The position numbers and the translations under genes were made by a program. Shown here one piece after another: positions 8,022 through 14,051 of a stretch of 14,051 bases of DNA (positions within the stretch are counted from its first letter, which is position 1; every line of letters begins with the position of its first letter). Below the pieces are notes generated by a model. That model was not told the DNA's origin, ran no database searches, and saw only the letters and a program-made list of their open reading frames with translations. The stretch spans positions 1 to 14,051 of the forward strand of contig DATEQV010000186.1 in assembly GCA_035272265.1 (NCBI GenBank), in the 5' to 3' direction. This DNA comes from Acidisphaera sp035272265. GTDB taxonomy: Bacteria > Pseudomonadota > Alphaproteobacteria > Acetobacterales > Acetobacteraceae.

Positions 8022-8420
8022 TCAGCCGGGAGAGGGCACCTGGACGATTTTCCAGGCGCCGGCCGGCACACGGCACCACGTCAGGACATAGTGGTTCGGA
8101 TTCGGGCCGCTCACGGTGCTTTGCGCACCGATGGTGTAATCGATCGTGCGGCAGGGCATGTTGAACGCATCGAAGCTGTGCAACAGCTTCACCTCGCCGG
8201 CCGTCCCGTCGGGACTGGTCCATGCCTCGACCGTGCCGACCGGGCGCCCTTCATAAAGTTTGGCGGCGGCAGCATGCATGCTGTCGAGCGTGGCCTGCGA
8301 CAGCCCCGGAAACTCGAGCGCGGGGTTGCCCAAGCCGATCTGGGCGACCGCCGCCGGGGAGGCCGCGATCAGCCACGCGAACGTGTACGCCGGCACCTTG
8401 GCGGAACGAAGGAAAGACAT
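8022..8420 (-). CDS. Small secreted protein, possible RT0821/Lpp0805-type surface-antigen fold
   Basis: This 132-residue protein has a signal peptide: a basic start (MSFLRSAK), a hydrophobic core and an AVA-Q cleavage site after about residue 26, so the mature part should be periplasmic or outer-surface. There is no lipobox cysteine. The mature region has two cysteines (90 and 116) that could form a disulfide. Its C-terminal pattern, CRTIDYTIG..., then LTWCRVPAGAWKI, resembles the end of small alphaproteobacterial surface-antigen proteins where a Cys precedes a Gly-x-Trp; that family assignment is tentative. ATG 8420 is supported by GGGAGA about six bases upstream. The gene is divergent from the dioxygenase gene and convergent with the DUF2189 gene. 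Function is unknown. Confidence 0.75.
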   Translation of the reverse strand: MSFLRSAKVPAYTFAWLIAASPAAVAQIGLGNPALEFPGLSQATLDSMHAAAAKLYEGRPVGTVEAWTSPDGTAGEVKLLHSFDAFNMPCRTIDYTIGAQSTVSGPNPNHYVLTWCRVPAGAWKIVQVPSPG

Positions 8421-8569
8421 CCGGTTCTCCCGGTTGAGCGGCTGATATCGTAACGCGCACGAAAGCTACCAGCGACCGTGCGGCCCGGCAACGACAAGAC
8501 AGCTCCGCCATTCCCACAGCTGGTATGAACGGACATGACCCCTGGGCAGCGCGCCGCCGAGGACCTAAT

Positions 8570-8593
8570 CTCGCGGGCAAAACCCGCGGGAGG
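8570..8593 (+). promoter_or_regulatory. Hairpin overlapping the ribosome binding site of the dioxygenase gene
   Basis: CTCGCGGG (8570-8577) can pair with CCCGCGGG (8583-8590) across a CAAAA loop, giving eight pairs including one G-U. The ribosome site GGAGG (8589-8593) starts inside the 3' arm, five bases before ATG 8599. Pairing would hide part of it, so the structure could lower or regulate translation. It could equally be a DNA operator or chance in GC-rich sequence. Confidence 0.35.
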
Positions 8594-8598
8594 ACATG

Positions 8599-9507
8599 AT
8601 GGAAATCCGCCAGTTGCATCCGCTGTTCGTCGGCGAGGTGTCGGGTATCGACCTGGGCGTCCCGCTTACCCCCGATCAAGTGGTGCAGATCGGAGCCGGC
8701 ATGGACCGCTACGCCGTGCTGGTGTTCCACGACCAGAACATCGACGACGAGCAGCAGGTCGCCTTCACCCGCAACTTCGGCGAGATCGAGATCGCCGCCG
8801 GCAACCAGCTCAAGACTCAGCACGAGCACCGGCGCATCTCGCAGCAGCTTGCCGACATCTCCAACCTCGACCCGAACAACAACCTGCTCGGCCGCGACGA
8901 CAAGCGGCGGATGTTCAACCTCGGCAACCGGCTCTGGCACTCCGACAGCAGCTTCCGCGCGGTCCCGGCCAAATACTCGCTGCTCTCCGCCCGAGTGATC
9001 CCCGGCAGCGGCGGCAACACCGAATTCGCCGACATGCGCGCCGCCTACGACGCACTGGACGACGCAACCAAGGCCGAGATCGAGGACCTGGTCTGCGAGC
9101 ACTCGCTGCTGTATTCGCGCGGCGCGCTCGGCTTCGACCAGTTCACCGACGAGGAGAAGCGGATGTTCCGTCCGGTGCGTCAGCGCCTGGTGCGCACGCA
9201 TCCGGTGACCGGCCGCAAGTCGTTGTTCCTCGCCTCGCACATCGGCACGATAGTGGGCTGGCCGGTGCCGGAGGCGCGCGCCTTCATTCGCGATCTGACC
9301 GAACACGCCACACAGCGCGAGTTCGTCTACGCACACCAGTGGCGGCAATATGATCTGGTGATGTGGGACAATCGGCAGACGATGCACCGCGCGCGGCGTT
9401 ACGCCGAGGACCGCGAGGTGCGCGACATGCGCCGCACGACGGTGGCCGGCGAGTCGATGACCGCCGAGCAGGTGCCCGAGCCGGAAGCCGCGCAGGCCGC
9501 CGCCTGA
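8599..9507 (+). CDS. TfdA/TauD-family Fe(II)/2-oxoglutarate-dependent dioxygenase
   Basis: The enzyme couples decarboxylation of 2-oxoglutarate to hydroxylation of an organic substrate. The 302-residue length and motifs fit the TfdA branch: the iron ligands are His114 and Asp116 in LWHSDSSFR and His263 in WDNRQTMHRARRY. Stretches GGNTEFADMRAAYDAL (139-154) and EHATQREFVYAHQW (235-248) are very close to what I recall of the 2,4-D dioxygenase TfdA. Arginines in VRDMRRTT (274-281) would bind the 2-oxoglutarate carboxylate. Two ATGs are adjacent; 8599 is preferred over 8596 because GGAGG then lies five rather than two bases upstream. The stop TGA overlaps the ATG of the next gene (TGATG), so the two are translationally coupled. 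The true substrate may be an aryloxyalkanoate, a sulfonate or another acid, since many TfdA-like enzymes occur in bacteria that do not degrade herbicides. Confidence 0.92.
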   Translation: MEIRQLHPLFVGEVSGIDLGVPLTPDQVVQIGAGMDRYAVLVFHDQNIDDEQQVAFTRNFGEIEIAAGNQLKTQHEHRRISQQLADISNLDPNNNLLGRDDKRRMFNLGNRLWHSDSSFRAVPAKYSLLSARVIPGSGGNTEFADMRAAYDALDDATKAEIEDLVCEHSLLYSRGALGFDQFTDEEKRMFRPVRQRLVRTHPVTGRKSLFLASHIGTIVGWPVPEARAFIRDLTEHATQREFVYAHQWRQYDLVMWDNRQTMHRARRYAEDREVRDMRRTTVAGESMTAEQVPEPEAAQAAA

Positions 9508-10547
9508 TGCGGTGGCAGCGCCGGCCGGAGGGGTCCACCTGGGGTGACTGGGGGGCGGACGACGAACGCGGCCGCCTGAATCTGCTCACGCCCGAGGTCG
9601 TGTTGCGCGGCATCCGCGAGGTGCGCGAGGGCCGCACCTTCTGCCTCAGCCTGCCGCTCGACTATCCGGGCGGCGCGGTGCTGAACCCGCGTCGCAGCCC
9701 GCCGGAGCTGATGCCCACGCAGCGGCGCGGCAAGCCGCTGATGAACTACCCATTGCGCTGCGAGGACCCGACCGCGACCGACGTCGTGTGCGACGACCGC
9801 GTGCTGCTGACGCTGCAATACTCGACGCAATGGGACACGCTGGCGCATGTCGGCCAGATGTTCGACGTCGATGGCGATGGGCGGCCGGAGGACGTCTATT
9901 ACAACGGCTTCCGCGCCAACCACGACGTGATCGGCCCGGTGATCCACACGCCCGACGGCGGCACAACGCCGACGAGTGGGCATCAGGGTGCGAAGCACCT
10001 AGGCGTCGAGAACATGGCGACCGCGTGCATGCAGGGCAGGGGCGTGATGATCGACCTGCTCGCGCATTACGGCCGCAGCGGCACCATTGTCGGGTACGAC
10101 GAGCTGATGCGGGTGATCGAGGCCGACCGCGTCGAGGTGGAACCCGGCGACTTCGTGCTGTTCCGCACCGGGTTCGCGCAGGCGCTGCTCGAGATGAAAA
10201 AGCAGCCGGACCCGCAGCACCTGTTCGCCACCACGTGCGCATTGGATGGGCGCGACACGAAACTGCAGCAATGGGTGACCGAGAGCGGCGCGGTGGCGCT
10301 GATCGCCGACAACTACGGTGTTGAAGCGGTGCCAGCCCGTCCCTGCACGGACAACTATTGCGCGCACCTGCCGCTGCATGCGCATTGCCTGTTTCGCCTG
10401 GGCTGCTACCTGGGCGAGCTGTGGTACCTCACCGAGCTGGCCGACTGGCTGCGCGTCAACAACCGCTCGCGCTTCCTGCTCACCGCGCCACCGCTCCGCC
10501 TGCCCGGCGCGGTCGGCTCACCAGCGACGCCTGTCGCGACCGTGTAG
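9507..10547 (+). CDS. Cyclase-family (kynurenine-formamidase-like) metal-dependent hydrolase
   Basis: This 346-residue protein belongs to the PF04199 'cyclase' family, whose members hydrolyse amides, esters or cyclic compounds with a bound metal. The N-terminus WGADDERGRLNLLTPE is typical of the long-form subgroup. The metal-site segment reads STQWDTLAH (106-114), a variant of the HxGTHxDxPxH motif, with Asp110 and His114 kept. Other conserved blocks are GDFVLFRTG (214-222), ADNYGVEAVP (267-276) and the C-terminal HLPLHAHCLFRLG..LGE (287-304). The start ATG 9507 shares one base with the dioxygenase stop and gives the expected family N-terminus, so both belong to one operon and probably one pathway. 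The substrate is unknown; opening of a ring or release of an acyl group from a dioxygenase product would fit. Confidence 0.88.
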   Translation: MRWQRRPEGSTWGDWGADDERGRLNLLTPEVVLRGIREVREGRTFCLSLPLDYPGGAVLNPRRSPPELMPTQRRGKPLMNYPLRCEDPTATDVVCDDRVLLTLQYSTQWDTLAHVGQMFDVDGDGRPEDVYYNGFRANHDVIGPVIHTPDGGTTPTSGHQGAKHLGVENMATACMQGRGVMIDLLAHYGRSGTIVGYDELMRVIEADRVEVEPGDFVLFRTGFAQALLEMKKQPDPQHLFATTCALDGRDTKLQQWVTESGAVALIADNYGVEAVPARPCTDNYCAHLPLHAHCLFRLGCYLGELWYLTELADWLRVNNRSRFLLTAPPLRLPGAVGSPATPVATV

Positions 10548-10592
10548 CGCCGGGCCGCCGTCTTCCTCGCCGCTGGCGCCGGCACTGCGGCC

Positions 10593-11942
10593 TCACTCCG
10601 CCGCAACGACGGCGGGGCCGGTATCCTCGACGATGTTCACCGTCACGTCGCCGGCGAGTACGCGACGAGCGAGCGGCTGGTCCAGGTCGCCTTCCCACGC
10701 GCCGATCACGACGGTCGCGACGCAATTGCCGATCAGGTTGCCGAGCGCGCGTGCCATGCCAATGAACCAGTCGACTGACAGCACCAACACCAGCCCGATC
10801 GCCGGGATCGCCGGCACCGCGTTCAAGGTCGCGGCGAGGATAACGATCGCCGAACCCGGCACGCCGTGCGCCCCCTTCGACGTGACCAGCGAAATGCCGA
10901 GCACCAGTAGCAGGTCGCCGATCGATAGCGGCGTGTTGGTCGCCTGCGCGATGAACACGGTGGCGAGCGTCAGATAGATCGAGAATGCGTCGAGGTTGAA
11001 CGAGTATCCGGTCGGCACGACCAGCCCGACAACGGAGGGCCTGACGCCCATACGCTCCAGCTTGCGCATGATCTGCGGCAGCACCGCGTCCGACGAGGCG
11101 GTGGCGAGAACGATGGTCAGTTCCTCGCGGAAGTAGTTCAGGAAACGCAGGATGTTCAGCCCAGCGACGAGGCGCATCACGGTGCCGAGCACGACCAGCA
11201 CGAAGAAGGCCACGGCGACCCAGAAGAGCACCACCAGCGAGATCAGCTGACGCAATGAGCCGACGCCGTACTCGCCGACGGTATAGGCGACCGCGCCGAG
11301 CACGCCGAGCGGGGCGAGGCGCACGATCAGGCCCATGGCGCGGAACAGCACTTTCGACACCGCCTCGACCATCGCCGCGACCGGTGCTGCGGGTTCGCCG
11401 ACGAGCGAGAGGCTGACGCCGAAGATGATGGCGAAGAACAGCACCTGAAGCACGTCATTACGGGCGAGCGCGTCGAACGAGGTGGTCGGGATGATGTTCA
11501 GCACGAAGCCCCCGAGGCCGCTGCCGCGCAGCTTGTGGGCGTTGTCGGCGTAGGTCGAGAGCGCGTGCTGGTCGAGGGTGGCGGGGTTGATGTTCATCCC
11601 CTCGCCCGGGGCGACGACGAAGGCGAGGATGATGCCGACAATCAGCGCGACCGTGGTCATCACCTCGAAGTAGATCAGCGCCTTGCCGCCAACGCGGCCG
11701 ACCTTCTTCAGGTCGCCCGCGCCTGCGATGCCATGCACGACGACGCAGAAGACGATCGGCGCGACGATCATCGAGATCAGCTTGAGGAACGCGTCGCTGA
11801 AGAATTTGAGCCCGGTGGCGAAGCCGGGCGCCCCCATGCCGAGCACGATCCCGAGGATCAGCCCGGCGACTACCTGCGCGAACAGCGACGTGTAGATAGG
11901 CGACGATGTGGCAGGCGACATACTGTGTGGGCCGACGGTCAT
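10593..11942 (-). CDS. dctA: DctA-type C4-dicarboxylate carrier (DAACS family), divergent
   Basis: This 449-residue inner-membrane symporter should import a dicarboxylate with protons or sodium ions. The whole protein is hydrophobic with the DAACS layout. Hairpin 1 has TASSDAVLP (canonical DctA TSSSESVLP). TM7 has PTGYSFNLDAFSIYLTLA. Hairpin 2 has SKGAHGVPGSAIVIL. TM8 reads SVDWFIGMARALGNLIGN. The arginine that binds the substrate carboxylate in GltPh (Arg397) is retained, while the position equal to GltPh Asp394, which binds amino groups, is Gly. This argues for a non-amino-acid substrate. TM8 differs from the usual DctA DRFMSEARALTN at several positions, so specificity may have shifted. ATG 11942 is supported by GGGGAG seven bases upstream. 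It converges with the dioxygenase-cyclase genes and may supply their substrate or co-substrate; that link is inference. The symbol names the family rather than proven orthology. Confidence 0.88.
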   Translation of the reverse strand: MTVGPHSMSPATSSPIYTSLFAQVVAGLILGIVLGMGAPGFATGLKFFSDAFLKLISMIVAPIVFCVVVHGIAGAGDLKKVGRVGGKALIYFEVMTTVALIVGIILAFVVAPGEGMNINPATLDQHALSTYADNAHKLRGSGLGGFVLNIIPTTSFDALARNDVLQVLFFAIIFGVSLSLVGEPAAPVAAMVEAVSKVLFRAMGLIVRLAPLGVLGAVAYTVGEYGVGSLRQLISLVVLFWVAVAFFVLVVLGTVMRLVAGLNILRFLNYFREELTIVLATASSDAVLPQIMRKLERMGVRPSVVGLVVPTGYSFNLDAFSIYLTLATVFIAQATNTPLSIGDLLLVLGISLVTSKGAHGVPGSAIVILAATLNAVPAIPAIGLVLVLSVDWFIGMARALGNLIGNCVATVVIGAWEGDLDQPLARRVLAGDVTVNIVEDTGPAVVAAE

Positions 11943-12066
11943 GCCGCTCTCCCCTGTCCCGAGGTTGATCGCTGCCCGCTTCGACGGCGCAGGATGCCCA
12001 AAAAGCGGCCCGCCGCCACGCTGACGGGGTGGGTCGGAACGCTTCGAGGGCTACGATCCAGGGGGG

Positions 12067-12082
12067 AGCACGCGGCGTGCCA
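12067..12082 (-). promoter_or_regulatory. Candidate sigma-54 promoter upstream of the DctA-type carrier
   Basis: On the minus strand TGGCACG (12082-12076), four bases, then GTGCT (12071-12067) matches the -24/-12 consensus TGGCACG-N4-TTGCT except for one T. GG and GC are exactly ten bases apart. It would start transcription roughly 110 bases before the carrier ATG. Rhizobial dctA is known to use sigma-54 with DctB/DctD, but neither regulator is in this window. The site overlaps a GC-rich direct repeat, so chance is possible. Confidence 0.35.
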
Positions 12083-12092
12083 GCGGCGTGCC
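12072..12092. repeat. 10-bp direct repeat upstream of the DctA-type carrier
   Basis: GCGGCGTGCC occurs at 12072-12081 and again at 12083-12092, separated by one base, giving an 11-bp period. One copy overlaps the candidate sigma-54 element. It lies in the 244-bp region between the carrier (-) and the VOC gene (+). Apart from this and the putative promoter I see nothing else definite in that region. Confidence 0.4.
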
Positions 12093-12186
12093 CGGTGGGG
12101 TTTCCGTGGCAGCGCCCCGCAGTATGATTGACCGCAGATCTGACCGTGCCATGGACCGCCACTTGGCGACAGGATGGAGCCAACCC

Positions 12187-12594
12187 ATGAACATCCAGCC
12201 GTATCTGTTTCTTGAGGGACGATCCGAGGAAGCGATTGCCTTCTACCAGGCGGCACTCGGCGCCGAAGTGGACATGCTCATGCGGTTTGGAGACCACCCG
12301 GCGCCGGGCACCATGGCGATGTCCCCGCCCGCCGACCGCGTCATGCACGCCAGACTGCGCATCGGCGATGCCGTCGTCCTGCTCTCCGATGGAAGGTGCG
12401 GCGGGGCGCCGAGCTTCGAGGGCTTCGCGCTGTCGCTGACCACATCGGACATCGACGACGCCAAGCGCAAGTTCGCCGCCCTGGCCGAAGGCGGCGCGGT
12501 CCGCATGCCGCTCGACGAAACGTTCTTCTCGCCCTGTTTCGGGATGGTCACCGACCGGTTCGGGGTGCTGTGGATGGTCTACGTCGGCGCCTAG
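12187..12594 (+). CDS. PhnB-type VOC (glyoxalase/bleomycin-resistance) protein
   Basis: This 135-residue cytoplasmic protein has a single vicinal-oxygen-chelate fold, working as a dimer in the family. It opens with NIQPYLFLEGRSEEAIAFYQ and has VMHARLRIGDAVVLLSDG (about 52-69), ADGG-like and FGMVTDRFGVLWM (120-132), all typical of PhnB/YjdN-like proteins. Their reaction is generally unknown; the name PhnB comes from a phosphonate operon and does not imply phosphonate use. ATG 12187 is chosen because GGAG lies seven bases upstream and it gives the family N-terminus; the frame is open to 12088, but that extension looks non-coding. It appears to be a single-gene unit. Confidence 0.9.
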   Translation: MNIQPYLFLEGRSEEAIAFYQAALGAEVDMLMRFGDHPAPGTMAMSPPADRVMHARLRIGDAVVLLSDGRCGGAPSFEGFALSLTTSDIDDAKRKFAALAEGGAVRMPLDETFFSPCFGMVTDRFGVLWMVYVGA

Positions 12595-12840
12595 CGTCGT
12601 CCTCCGGTCGCGCCGCCGTGTCAGGCCGCCATACCCAGGTCCTCGACCTGCGACAGCATCTCCTCCTCGCCCGACAGGACGCGAGGAAACCGACGCCGAG
12701 AGCGAGAAGCACTGATCCCAGCAGGACGCCGCGGAGTCTTGTGGCGCTGCCAATCCGAGCCCGGTCCTGCTCAACCGTCAGCCGGGATGCTGCCGGTTAT
12801 TCGCCCGCGCGCGTTGACATGGCGCAAGCGGCCGCCGCGG
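12595..12840 (-). other. Short intergenic gap with a possible decayed gene end
   Basis: Between the convergent VOC and sensor-kinase genes, the minus strand holds two short protein-like pieces in different frames. From 12796 a frame without a start codon reads LTVEQDRARIGSATRLRG and then a hydrophobic stretch VLLGSVLLALGVGFLAS. A second frame then reads RVLSGEEEMLSQVEDLGMAA to a TGA at 12623-12621. Together they look like a membrane segment and acidic C-terminus joined by a frameshift. The evidence is composition only, and no family is recognised. No clear terminator hairpin was found. Confidence 0.2.
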
Positions 12841-14051
12841 CTACGCCGGGATCAGCACCGTCGCCCGCGCACCACCGCCGGCGCGATTGCTGAGTGTCAC
12901 GTCTCCGCCATGGGCGCGCAGGATATTGCGCGAAATCGGCAGCCCCAGCCCCACCCCGCCGGTCTCCCGGTTGCGGCTGCTCTCGACGCGGTGGAATGGC
13001 TCGAACACGCGATCGAGTTCCTGAGGCGGAATGCCCGGCCCCTCGTCCTCGACCTCGATGCGCACGAAGCCCCGCGCCGCGCCCGCCTCGGCCGGGTGGG
13101 CGAGGCGCACATACGCGCTGCCGCCGTACTTCACAGCGTTGGAGATCAGGTTCGCCAGCGCCCGCTTCAGCGCCAGCGGCCGCGCGCGCACCGTCAGGTG
13201 TTGCGGCCCGTCATACTTCAGCTTATCGGCCGCTGTCGGCTCCGCATCGCCCGCCTCGTCGAGCACCGTCTGCAACAGCTCCGCGAGGTCGATCGGCGAG
13301 ACCGGTTCGGAGCTCTTCGAGTCGCGGCCGAACGCGAGCGTGGCCGAGACCATCGCCTCCAGTTCCTCGAGATCGTTCAGCATCTTGCGCCGCAACTCGT
13401 CGTCGTCGACGAACTCGGCGCGCAGCTTCAGCCGAGTGATCGGCGTGCGCAGGTCATGGCCGATCGCCGTCAGCATCTCCGTGCGGTCCTGCACGAAGCG
13501 GCGGATGCGTGCGGCCATTGTGTTGAACGCCCGCGCCGCTGTTGCGGTCTCCAGCGGCCCGGTCTCCGGCAGCGGCGGGGAGAACACGTCACGGCCCAGC
13601 GCCTCGGCGGCCGAGGCGAGCACCTGCACCGGGCGCACCATCCGCCGCACCGCCCAGGTGATCAGCAGCGCCGCCGTGATCGTCATCAGCAGGAAGGCGA
13701 TCAGGAACGTGATCGAATGCCAGGGCCGTGGCGGCTCGAGCGGCGCACTTACGTTCACCCAGAATCCGTCGGACAGTCGCATTCCCACCGTCAATTTGCG
13801 CCACGCCCAGTTGCCCAGGAAGATGAATTCGCGCGGCCGGATCGCGCCAGGAATCGGCGTCGTCGCCATACTCGCCCGCAGCAGCCGCTGCAGCGGGACA
13901 GGCGTGATGTCCATGTCGTCGTTGGGCGCGGTGGTCGAGACCGCGGCGGTGTAGCCCGGTGGCAGCGTGACGTCCTTCAGCGCGTCCTCGCGCTCCGGGC
14001 CCGGCGTGGTCGCCACGACGCGGTAGATGTTGATCATGCGCACGGCCACAT
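12841..14051 (-). CDS. EnvZ-type sensor histidine kinase, N-terminus outside the window
   Basis: This is a membrane sensor that autophosphorylates on histidine and passes phosphate to a response regulator. The visible ~403 residues, counted from codon 14049, are: the rest of a periplasmic sensor region (1-110); a transmembrane segment (about 112-133); a HAMP linker beginning RRMVRPVQVLASAAEALGRD (135-154); the dimerisation helix with phospho-accepting His198 in AIGHDLRTPITRLKLR; and an ATPase domain with N-box NLISNAVKYGG, G1 DEGPGIP, F-box-like VFEPFHRVE and G2 GGVGLGLPISR. All catalytic boxes are intact, and the C-terminus ends normally at TAG 12843-12841. The frame runs through the window edge; GTG 14049 is unlikely to be the start because the first transmembrane helix is missing. 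The partner regulator is probably upstream, outside the window. The signal is unknown. Confidence 0.93.
   Translation of the reverse strand, partial: VAVRMINIYRVVATTPGPEREDALKDVTLPPGYTAAVSTTAPNDDMDITPVPLQRLLRASMATTPIPGAIRPREFIFLGNWAWRKLTVGMRLSDGFWVNVSAPLEPPRPWHSITFLIAFLLMTITAALLITWAVRRMVRPVQVLASAAEALGRDVFSPPLPETGPLETATAARAFNTMAARIRRFVQDRTEMLTAIGHDLRTPITRLKLRAEFVDDDELRRKMLNDLEELEAMVSATLAFGRDSKSSEPVSPIDLAELLQTVLDEAGDAEPTAADKLKYDGPQHLTVRARPLALKRALANLISNAVKYGGSAYVRLAHPAEAGAARGFVRIEVEDEGPGIPPQELDRVFEPFHRVESSRNRETGGVGLGLPISRNILRAHGGDVTLSNRAGGGARATVLIPA

Noticed and set aside
10553..10592. GGCCGC/GCGGCC inverted repeat between the convergent cyclase and carrier genes
   Set aside because: Six-base stem with a 28-base loop; too weak to call a terminator in DNA this GC-rich.
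12088..12186. GTG 12088 as start of the VOC protein
   Set aside because: The extra 33 residues have no family similarity; ATG 12187 matches the family N-terminus and has GGAG upstream.
11458..12774. Open frame (438 codons) on the minus strand overlapping the carrier in another frame and running past the VOC gene
   Set aside because: The carrier and VOC frames show real family motifs and ribosome sites; this one shows neither.

Overview
The window is about 14 kb of very GC-rich bacterial DNA with tightly packed genes and strong G/C preference at third codon positions. The protein families (EnvZ-like sensor kinase, TfdA-type dioxygenase, DUF2189 membrane protein, DctA-type carrier) suggest an alphaproteobacterium, possibly Rhodospirillales/Acetobacteraceae. 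That placement is an inference from composition and protein style; there is no rRNA or other marker gene here. I see no rRNA, tRNA, CRISPR array, insertion sequence, phage gene or replication origin. No gene-free stretch exceeds 300 bases.

Left part (1-3493): the 3' portion of an amidase-signature hydrolase gene (+) meets, tail to tail, a threonine/serine dehydratase gene (-). The dehydratase appears broken twice: a frameshift after about 21 codons and an in-frame amber codon 24 codons before the ancestral stop. Upstream of it on the same strand is a family-4 glycosyltransferase gene.

Centre (3494-8420): a 173-bp divergent intergenic region, unusually AT-rich for this window, carries an 11-bp tandem repeat and promoter-like hexamers. 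It separates the glycosyltransferase (-) from an ABC exporter with fused membrane and ATPase domains (+). The exporter is followed after 9 bp by trehalose-6-phosphate synthase (otsA). These genes suggest a glycan or osmolyte locus, although no otsB phosphatase is present. A DUF2189 membrane protein gene (+) follows. It converges on a gene for a small secreted protein (-), with a perfect 8-bp-stem hairpin between the two.

Right part (8421-14051): a TfdA-type Fe(II)/2-oxoglutarate dioxygenase and a cyclase/kynurenine-formamidase-like hydrolase overlap by one base and are surely co-translated. They converge on a DctA-type dicarboxylate carrier (-). Together these could take up and break down an unidentified organic acid. 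A sigma-54-like promoter lies upstream of the carrier. A PhnB-type VOC protein (+) follows, then a short gap that may hold a decayed gene end, and then an EnvZ-type sensor histidine kinase (-) cut by the window edge.

Most of the window is ordinary chromosomal content. The best-supported unusual observation is the doubly damaged dehydratase. The regulatory structures are weaker but specific leads. I do not see a convincing new multi-gene system.
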